Positions 56,701 through 64,000 of a stretch of 64,000 bases of DNA are shown here, in pieces. This DNA comes from Heliocidaris tuberculata (taxonomy: Eukaryota; Echinodermata; Echinoidea; Camarodonta; Echinometridae): assembly GCA_025618425.1 (NCBI GenBank), contig CM046832.1, positions 18,323,608-18,387,607 of the forward strand, written 5' to 3'. Both the position numbers and the translations under genes were made by a program. The notes under the pieces are model-generated. The model searched no databases and was not told the DNA's origin. It worked only from the letters and a program-made list of their open reading frames with translations. Positions within the stretch are counted from its first letter, which is position 1; every line of letters starts with the position of its first letter.

Positions 56701-59690
56701 GTGCATTTGGCTTCAATAGTGGCATGTAGGTGCACCCACACAGTGATTTTTTTTTTTTTTTCGGGGGGGGGGGGGGTATGATAATATGTTACTCTTATGG
56801 ACGTAGATTATATAGATTATATTATGCTAATGCATATTTTGTTTAATATTTTCCCATGTACAGTTGATTACTTTGAATGTTTTCCACTTTCATTCCATAT
56901 CTGAAACCATTTTGCAGGTGGAGGAGGGGCAGCAACCCATACCCTTGGCAGAGCATCAAACCAAACCAAAACATAAAGGTAATAATCACTGCATCCAACT
57001 TTCTCTTTCAATCTGCCTTTTGAGATGTGACAAATAAGTCATGCAAAGTCTGGACAATTACACCTGACTGGCAAGGCATACATGTACTGAGCTGAATCAG
57101 ACATTGACACAGACCACTTACGAGATCATTTAGCTATGATGACAAACCATTTGAGGGGAAATCAATAAATGAATTTTGAAGTAGATAGTGAAAACACACA
57201 TACTGTCATCTAAATAATGTGCAGTCTTGTTCCACTTGATCTGACGAAAAGAATAAGCCACCAGGCAATGATAATTGCATATTTCTTAACTTCATTCTCC
57301 AAATGGTCAGTAAAATATCTGAATATGCTTAGTGTATGAGACAAACACAGCTAAAAGGCTGGGCGCACTGGATGTGGAAACCTCAGCATTTGACACATCC
57401 AGTTTCATTTTCCTTTAAAGTTTTGCTATGTTAAAGTTTCAAAACCACAAGTCCCGTATGAATGTAGCTACTGTCATTGAGGTGGATCAAATGGTTTACT
57501 CCAGTGTTGTAGTCAAGACCTAAAACCTCAAGGCCAAAGTGAATGAGCTTTAGAAAATCATTTGCATTTCATACCCTAAAAGATTAATTTCTAAATTAAA
57601 AAAAATATTACTCGGTAATTGCAATCAGTAAATGCAATTTAACCTGTGTATTGGGGCGAATATAATCCGCAATATACAGTAATCATAATTTTTTTCCCCC
57701 TTTTCCTCCCTTTCTCTTTCTCTAATTATGTTTTTGGCTCCCCATTTAAGTGCTCCCTGCCAAACAAGGCAAACAAAAACAGATGTAGGCCTACACCTAT
57801 AACTTAGTATCAGGTTTTGCATGTGACAATGGAATGAATCAATAATATACATTAAGCAGCTAAGCCTTTGTCCAAATTCACCAAAATTTGCAAAAACTTT
57901 GTTCAAACTTTAATACGGAATGTTCACAGAAAGATAAGAAATGCTAGTACATGTACTTTTGTTCCAGTCTGCACCTGTATTTCATATGGCTTTACTGTTA
58001 TCAGCGTCATCATCATAATAAAAATAATAATGATTATGATGATAATGACAACGATAATAATCATCATCATCCTCATCATCATTCTGTCATATTAATCTAA
58101 AACTTTGTGAAACATGAATTCATTTCCCAAGTTTATTATGATTACCTAGATCTTGTGTTAGCTACATGATACATGTATAGTATTACATTTACTGCACAAA
58201 ACAACCAAAATATATATAAATTTTACTTGCAAAAATGGCAAATTCTATATGCCTTGAAAATACCTTGCATTTTCTGGAGATGATCAAGGCTTGGAACTTG
58301 TTTGAGCCCTCCAGGCCAAGGCCAAGGCATTGAAAAAAATGGCCCTGAAGATAAAGTTGATAAGTTCTGGTGATGCGATTACATTGCGAAAGTTTGTTCT
58401 TCCAAACTAACGTTAAAGGCATTGATTAACTTTGCCCAGGATTGAAAAAAAAAATCACTGTTCCAGCTAATGCTGTAATCATAATTGCAAACCTTTAGCT
58501 CAGACAGGAATCGCCTGAGTTTTATAAGCTGATCGGTCGTTTATATATCAAGATATTTACGATTGAACATTGATGTCGGGATAGAGTACCACCGAACCCT
58601 AAAGAACTCTTACGGTTGGCATACCTCGCTCTATTACAGAATACCGTACGGGCTGGAAACCCGCTCTGAAATCGCCAAGCGCTGGTGCTTGGTTTTTGTG
58701 ACTGCAGCGCAGCGAAGAAGCCGAGCGACTTGCGCTAGCGATTGATCACGATTTTCTCTTTTTTAGGATAGTAAACGGGTTCCATTTTCTCTCATACTTT
58801 CACATATCCTTAATTATATATGTAGTTAGAGGACTGCACACAATTCACTGGCATTTGAGCTGATTTTACAATTTTTCACAAAGTTAATCAATCACTTTAA
58901 GGGATGAGAAAACTCACAAACTATTTTTCACCTTTCCCAGAACTTAATCTTCTCTTTTAGTCGCCTTAAGCCGACCGCACACTATACAATTGGTCTACGA
59001 CCCGAGTTCAGAAGAAAATGTAATATCATTTGATAAGAACATTGAAACACAGAAAATCTTTTTGATTCAGGTTCTGAAGAGTCGTATAGATAGTAGAATA
59101 AAAATTACAGCCTATCTTGAGCCTTCTAGTTGGTGGAATAGCTAAAAATCGTAGTGACGTTAGAGCAGTCCTACGATTGTCTACGATTTGAAGCTGATTT
59201 GGCTCTTATTCTGGGTAGAAGGCTGACAATGCACCAAATTCCATGGTTTAGTATTCATATCATTGTCCAGAACCTGAATCAGGAAGATTTTATCTGTTTA
59301 AATGTCCATATATAATGCTATTGCAATTTATTCCCCAAAACGTATCGCAGTTGATCGTATAGTGTGTGGTGGGCTTTAAGGCCAAGGTCGAGCATCAAGG
59401 CACTACAACACTGGTTTATTCTTCCTTTGATTCTTAAACAATCGCATTGAATGTACAGACCTCATATTATTGTATTAAAACAATTTAATTTCTGATTTAT
59501 TATTTTCTTGCATAATTCTATTGAGACACCCACATTTGTATTTGTCATTCAGACATCCACATGGTATCCATTTCTCAAAATGATTGTTTTTCATTACATT
59601 TTTTTTCTTCTTCTCTCCTTTCCTTTCCAGTTCTACTCAGCAGGCAAGATCGACTTTCAAAACCTTAAAAAGAACGGCCCTGATGTATAA
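53709..59690 (+). CDS. NDUFA4: NDUFA4, complex IV accessory subunit (first exon not found)
   Basis: Small single-pass inner-mitochondrial-membrane protein, first assigned to complex I and now regarded as a subunit of cytochrome c oxidase (complex IV). Visible coding exons: 53709-53797, 56918-56978, 59631-59690, all with GT/AG borders and consistent phases (0, 2, 0), giving 69 residues. LIPLFVAVGGGAAFAAFYVARLA is the membrane segment (human LIPLFVFIGTGATGATLY). NPDA, the NPYPW core and KFYSAGKIDFQNLKKNGPDV match human NPDVCW, NPEPW and KFYSVNVDYSKLKKERPDF. Human NDUFA4 is 81 aa, so only about 14 N-terminal residues including the ATG are missing. I could not locate that short exon upstream. The gene lies divergent from PHF14. 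Confidence 0.94.
54550..56188. mobile_element. Inner element of the nest, acccacgcc...ggcgtgggt
   Basis: Begins acccacgccgatgaaatcgg, followed by a (GTTT)n run, and ends aaggcgtgggtctgccgcct then ggcccctctag. It splits a sequence that is continuous at 20730-20740. No coding frame recognised. Contains the tandem duplication at 54991-55612. Confidence 0.65.
54991..55612. repeat. 311-bp tandem duplication
   Basis: Units 54991-55301 and 55302-55612 both start agagaccggtaagaaacttc and differ by a few bases and small indels. Confidence 0.9.
56918..56978 (+). CDS. NDUFA4: NDUFA4 exon 3
   Basis: Acceptor tttgcag, donor GTAATA. Encodes WRRGSNPYPWQSIKPNQNIK, the conserved W...NPxPW...PN block. Confidence 0.95.
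57000..58412. other. NDUFA4 last intron, 5' part
   Basis: No exon seen. 58015-58085 is an imperfect ATC/ATA trinucleotide run. Confidence 0.5.
58417..58896 (+). mobile_element. 480-bp TTAA-flanked element, copy 2
   Basis: Same length, orientation and termini as 52412-52891; I noticed only three or four substitutions. TTAA at 58413-58416 and 58897-58900. In the last NDUFA4 intron. Confidence 0.85.
58969..59375. mobile_element. 407-bp TTA-flanked TIR element
   Basis: TIRs AGCCGACCGCACACTATAC and complement-like gtatagtgtgtggtgggct, with TTA at 58966-58968 and 59376-59378; PIF/Harbinger-like. Confidence 0.7.
59631..59690 (+). CDS. NDUFA4: NDUFA4 exon 4 and stop
   Basis: Acceptor tttccag. FYSAGKIDFQNLKKNGPDV then TAA, ending like the family's LKKxxPD terminus. 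Confidence 0.95.
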   Translation, partial: FYSAGKIDFQNLKKNGPDV

Positions 59691-60590
59691 GCTTCTGAAC
59701 TGATATCATCTTTATGTCAATATTTGACACAGAAATTTCTATACATATGAGATACCTACTGTGAATTTTGAGTGTACAGAGCGTGAATGTATTTGTAATG
59801 ATTATGTAAGTCCTTACCTGTGTAAATTGAAATAGGGCATTGCAAATATGGTCATGTAATATTCATTGATTGTGACAACATTGAAATTCTGCTTCTCTTC
59901 AGCAATTACTTCAAGCATTGCACATGGTATTTGGATGTTTATGAATAGAACACATCTGTTCTGTCAACTGTGTTCCCTATTTTTCCATTTTGAAGGATAT
60001 ACTGTATTTCTGCTACTTGTCAGATGACTATTTTTCTTTTTATGAACTTTTAATTTGATATTTCATGAAGTTCTCAACTTCTCTTCATGCTGTAACATGC
60101 ACACACCACCCTATATTCAGAAATTGTATTCTAAATTGGACATTTTGCATGTACCATTTTATCCAAATCATCCAATCTCAATAGCTGTATTACTACATAT
60201 TTGATGAGATGAATGACTTTACATGTCTAGAATCCACAAATTTGTTAAACATAGACTTACCAGAGAAAGTATAACATTTACATGTAAGTATTGGTCCTTG
60301 AGCACAAACATCTAAGAAGAGAGGGTAATCTATTTGCTGAACTTTACAAAACACAAATATACCTACTCTTGTAGTAAAGTATATTTTTGTTTCTCCATTT
60401 GTCTTTGGTCTGAGCTGAACATTATAGAGCACAAACTGTCTTACAATGTACATTATAGTTCATTAATATGGTGACCAGGGATAGTCTCAGAGACATATAT
60501 TGCACATCATAATAAGCATTGTCCATAAAGCAATATGCCTTATGTTTGTTAAGTGATGGACAAGTTGTTTCAATAAACATTTGTTCTAAA
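59691..60590 (+). other. NDUFA4: NDUFA4 3' UTR
   Basis: AT-rich noncoding continuation of the last exon. The first AATAAA after the stop is at 60572-60577, with a GT-rich stretch (tatttgttggttgtc) near 60616 as a likely downstream element. UTR length of about 0.9 kb is inferred. Confidence 0.55.
60572..60577 (+). terminator. Candidate polyadenylation signal of NDUFA4
   Basis: Canonical AATAAA, followed within about 40 bases by a GT-rich stretch. Confidence 0.5.
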
Positions 60591-60599
60591 CAAGAAAAG

Positions 60600-61785
60600 A
60601 ATTATGATTGATAAGTATTTGTTGGTTGTCAATGACAGAGCTGATGTTCACTCTGATGGGCCCTGTTGCAAAGATCTTGAATTGGTTTACATTTTGGCTG
60701 ATTGGTAACTATTATTAAAACCCAAGGAGGTATGAAATGATATAAATGATAGGCAACAGATGCCATGTCCATTAGAGTGATACATGTTGAGATATGTTTG
60801 CCTAACATGTTGAAGTACTGGGGTAATGTTTTAGTAATACATGTACATGCAAGTCCACTTGTCAAAATGTAATACATGTATCTTTTATTTTTCTAGAAAA
60901 TCTCAGTTATCTGACACTTTTTAAAAAAAACTACTGCATTTTGTCACTGTCTTCATAAAAAGTTTACTCCAAGAACACACACACAAATAAGATAAAATGA
61001 TAAGTAACAGATATACCAAAAAAACAAATATCTCAAATAATTTATGGTGAGAGGGCACTTGACCATCACAGAGACATCAGTCATAGCTGTGGTAAACGGA
61101 TAAAGGGTAAACAGCTGGAAAACCATTTTTCACAAATGAAAACAAGTGTTGGTGGAATAAAAATGGGGGGAAAAGAATTACACTTGACATATTCCATGTT
61201 TCAACCTCGACCCAGGTTTGACAATTCTCGAATACAAAATTACCTTGTTATATCGGAGCTCTTTATAACAAGATTCTATCGTAATTCTGTTAATAATATT
61301 TTGGTGTGACTGAATAACTGACATTTCAAAATTGTGTTGACATTTTGAGTGAGGAGTAGGCATATAGAAGTGTTCTCTACGACTCAGAGAAAGCGACTGT
61401 TGAGAAAGGAAGAGGATATTTGATGGAGGAGATGCTGCATATACGGATGAAAGGGGGATAGGGAGAGGTATAGAAGAGGATGGTATACGAGTTGAATGAG
61501 AGGAAGATGGTGGGAGATGGATAAATTGCATTTCTATCTTAGTTCACATTCTCTCATTTTGTTCTGCCCGTGGGTCCTTCCTATGAAAAGAAAGGACAGA
61601 ATATTGTCTCTCCAATTGGACAAAAAATCCCCCCCCCCAAAAAAAAAAATATACATTAAAAAAAAAGAAAAATACATACTGTACTCCCTTTTCTCCTTCA
61701 GTTTGTAATGGAAATTATTTTTACATAATTAAATATGCAAACGTTTGTAAACTTTTTTTTTTCTCCTCATCTCCTCCTCCTCCTC
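60600..61785. other. Noncoding DNA downstream of NDUFA4
   Basis: No gene seen. 60660-60720 resembles half of a gggccctgtt MITE. 61240-61290 has ttgttatatcgga/tttataacaag. Confidence 0.4.
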
Positions 61786-62057
61786 TTCTTCTTCTTCTTC
61801 TTCTTCTTCTTCTTCTTCTTCTTCTTCTTCTTCTTCTTCTTCTTCTTCTTCTTCTTCTTCTTCTTCTTCTTCTTCTTCTTCTTCTTCTTCTTCTTCTTCT
61901 TCTTCTTCTTCTTCTTCTTCTTCTTCTTCTTCTTCTTCTTCTTCTTCTTCTTCTTCTTCTTCTCTTCTTCTTCTTCTTCTTCTTCTTCTTCTTCTTCTTC
62001 TTCTTCTTCTTCTTCTTCTTCTTCTTCTTCTTCTTCTTCTTCTTCTTCTTCTTCTTC
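61786..62057. repeat. (CTT)n satellite, about 270 bp
   Basis: Nearly pure CTT triplets with one register slip near 61960. The poly-Phe/poly-Ser frame is an artefact. Confidence 0.95.
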
Positions 62058-62445
62058 CTCCTACTTCTTTTACTTCAATTCTTGCATCGAAAATGTATTT
62101 ACATCAAACACAAATTGGCAACTTGTTGACGTATCTTGCGAGCTCCTATCCCATTTGGTCTGTACTGAAAATTTTGTAAGTTTTCTCGCTTTTCTTAGTT
62201 GTTGATGAGAGAATACATTTGTTTCATACATGTTTTGTGTAAAAAACATAGGCAATGATTGTATCTAGGTTGTATGTGATTAAATATTTTCTTAAGAAAA
62301 AACTGGCAAATTATTATTTTTTAGTATACGAGGGCCGGTGTCATTGTCGATCGGTTCCTGGTTCCGGTGGAACAAAAGGACTAGTCGCTTCGTTCCTCGG
62401 AACCCAACGACTAGCCGATTCGTTCGGTGGATTCAAGTGACTGGT

Positions 62446-62447
62446 AC

Positions 62448-62480
<33 letters not shown>

Positions 62481-62523
62481 ACTCAGATTATAATCGGACG
62501 GGGGTGTGCGGCTGAGAACTCCT
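62446..62523. mobile_element. Poly(G) terminus fragment (about 30 G)
   Basis: acccgggg(n)tactcagattataatcgga is the complement of 42870-42930. Cut short by the MITE that begins at 62524. Confidence 0.7.
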
Positions 62524-62669
62524 GGGGCCGTTGCACAAAACTTGCGTTTGAACGTAACTCAGGAAAATCAAACGCAACTTTATTTTCAGCCAATCAGAAG
62601 TGCACATTACAGACTTGCGTTTGATTTTTAGGAGTTGCAATTAAACGCAAGTTTTGTGCAATGGGCCCC
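62524..62669. mobile_element. Palindromic GGGGCCGTTGCAC MITE, copy 2
   Basis: 146 bp, same family as 5267-5413. Inserted into the poly(G) terminus fragment. Confidence 0.85.
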
Positions 62670-64000
62670 AGGACTGGTATCGCCTTTGGCCGATACGGAA
62701 CGAAAGCCGTCGTTTGGTTCCGACATTAGCAAGGTTTCGGGGTACATTTTGATTATTATTATAGGTGAAATATGTTTAAAAATATATTTTCGTGCTTATT
62801 TGTCATTTCAATATCAAGAGGTGTATGACTACCAATTTAATTCCCCATGAGATTGTTCATGAAATTTAGGTCGTGTAGCCTCGTACATCTCAGAAGGCGC
62901 GCGCAATTTTGTATCCGCTCGCGCCACTAGCTAGCTTATCTTACGTGCACGATCTGATCTATATATCTGGGATCAACATGGCTGATGACGTGGTGGATGA
63001 CGATGAGCAATTTTGTAGAGCGCTAACCATTTTCTAAATTATTATTTTGGACATTTAATTTAGGGGGAAATCTGCTAAGCCTACTTATTCAACGCAGAAC
63101 CGAATCTGTCATCGCTAGCCGCATCAGCTATATGGTTCTAGCTTCTGGAAAGATATACGCCGACGGGATACTCGGGGTTTCATTTCATTTTATTTTGACC
63201 GAAATTATGAAGAGCTCCCCCCCCCCCCCCCCTCGTTCCGCTGCCCCTACTTTTTTATTATCAATATTGTTAAGAGTTTTGTCCTTGTTTTCATGTTGCT
63301 TTTTAATTCCGTGGGGGAGGGGATCGAGGAAATATTTTGCGTGACCTAGTTTTCAATAATGTTTAAAATGCTATGCAACGCAACAGTGCGAAGCCATCTT
63401 TTTTTCTTTTTTTTTCTTAAAAAAAAAAAATAAAGATCAAGAAAATGATGTTAACGCTAACTTACCAAAAATGAAATTTAAAGGGCATCGTGCACAATTG
63501 CTCGAGAAGACACAAAGGAGCGTTATCATTGTACTTTTCACTCAAGGCATTTAGGGTAGGACATTGGCGTAAATCCCGCGGGGGAGGGGGCGATATATCC
63601 CCCTCACTTTTTCGAGGGGGGATGGCGTCACAGAACTCCTGTTCTGTGGATGGCGTGTACAAATATCCCCCCTGATTTTATAAGAAAAATGATATTGTTA
63701 TTAATCAGTTAGTGAAATTCTTTTTTAAAATGTCATAAACGACGGCCAAATAGTGGAAATTTTATTTGGAATGCTCTTAAAAACAAAAAAAAGTGGTTAT
63801 TTTCGCTCGCTCGATTTGTTCCCTCGCAAACTTGTGTCTGGGGGTCTACGCAGGTGAGTAAAGGTATACTTAAGTGTGAGACCACGCTAGAAATCTTTGG
63901 CAAAAAAGTCGATCACTCTCCCCCCCCCCCCCCCCCCGACCACCTCAAAACGGATTTTCGCCAGTGGTACATGAGCCCCTTAACAGAAAAAGCCAATGTT
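62670..64000. other. Mixed CpG-containing and repeat DNA
   Basis: 62880-63000 is locally GC-rich. Poly(C) tracts at 63218 and 63919, and 'tcgctcgctcg' motifs near 63805. Only the possible start exon at 62978 is suggestive of a gene. Confidence 0.35.
62978..63037 (+). CDS. Possible first coding exon of a further gene
   Basis: GATCAACATGG is a strong start context. The frame gives MADDVVDDDEQF before a possible donor (GTAGAG) at 63014, and otherwise stops at 63037. The preceding 100 bases are GC-rich with CpGs (ggcgcgcgc, ctcgcgcc), unlike the AT-rich surroundings, as at a promoter. No continuation is identified in the remaining 1 kb. Confidence 0.22.
   Translation: MADDVVDDDEQFCRALTIF

Noticed and set aside
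61735..62205. 156-codon poly-Phe/poly-Ser frame
   Set aside because: CTT satellite translation.

Overview
This is a eukaryotic, intron-rich, AT-rich window dominated by noncoding DNA and small transposons. It most likely comes from a marine invertebrate deuterostome, probably an echinoderm. That assignment is an inference: the two recognisable genes have metazoan exon structures, there are no vertebrate-type repeats, and the noncoding DNA is packed with palindromic MITEs, poly(G/C) tracts and trinucleotide satellites.

Layout. (1) 1-22.9 kb is gene-poor. It holds microsatellites, several palindromic or TIR elements, two adjacent elements with TTA target-site duplications (9.2-11.3 kb), a 15-bp minisatellite and decayed repeats. 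(2) 22,909-42,340, minus strand, is a complete gene for a PHF14-like chromatin reader: 18 coding exons, 683 codons, every splice phase checked. It has an extended PHD module (PHD, zinc knuckle, PHD), a coiled coil and one further PHD finger. Its introns carry many transposons, including a second near-identical copy of the 9.2-kb element and a 559-bp near-perfect palindrome in intron 1. (3) 42.4-53.7 kb is the intergenic or first-intron zone. It holds a poly(G)-ended element with an 8-bp duplication, a compound GAA satellite, a Crypton-like recombinase fragment and an orphan coding-like exon. (4) 53,709-59,690, plus strand, is NDUFA4. Three of four coding exons are visible; the short first exon was not found. 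Its introns hold a triple-nested transposon stack and one of two almost identical 480-bp TTAA-flanked elements. (5) 59.7-64 kb holds the NDUFA4 3' UTR, a 270-bp CTT satellite, another poly(G) terminus and a possible start exon of a further gene.

Gene relationships. PHF14 and NDUFA4 are adjacent and divergent (head to head), as they are in human. The two proteins have no known joint function: one is a nuclear histone reader, the other a small membrane subunit of respiratory complex IV. The arrangement therefore looks like old conserved microsynteny, possibly around a shared regulatory interval. No rRNA, tRNA or CRISPR array was seen.
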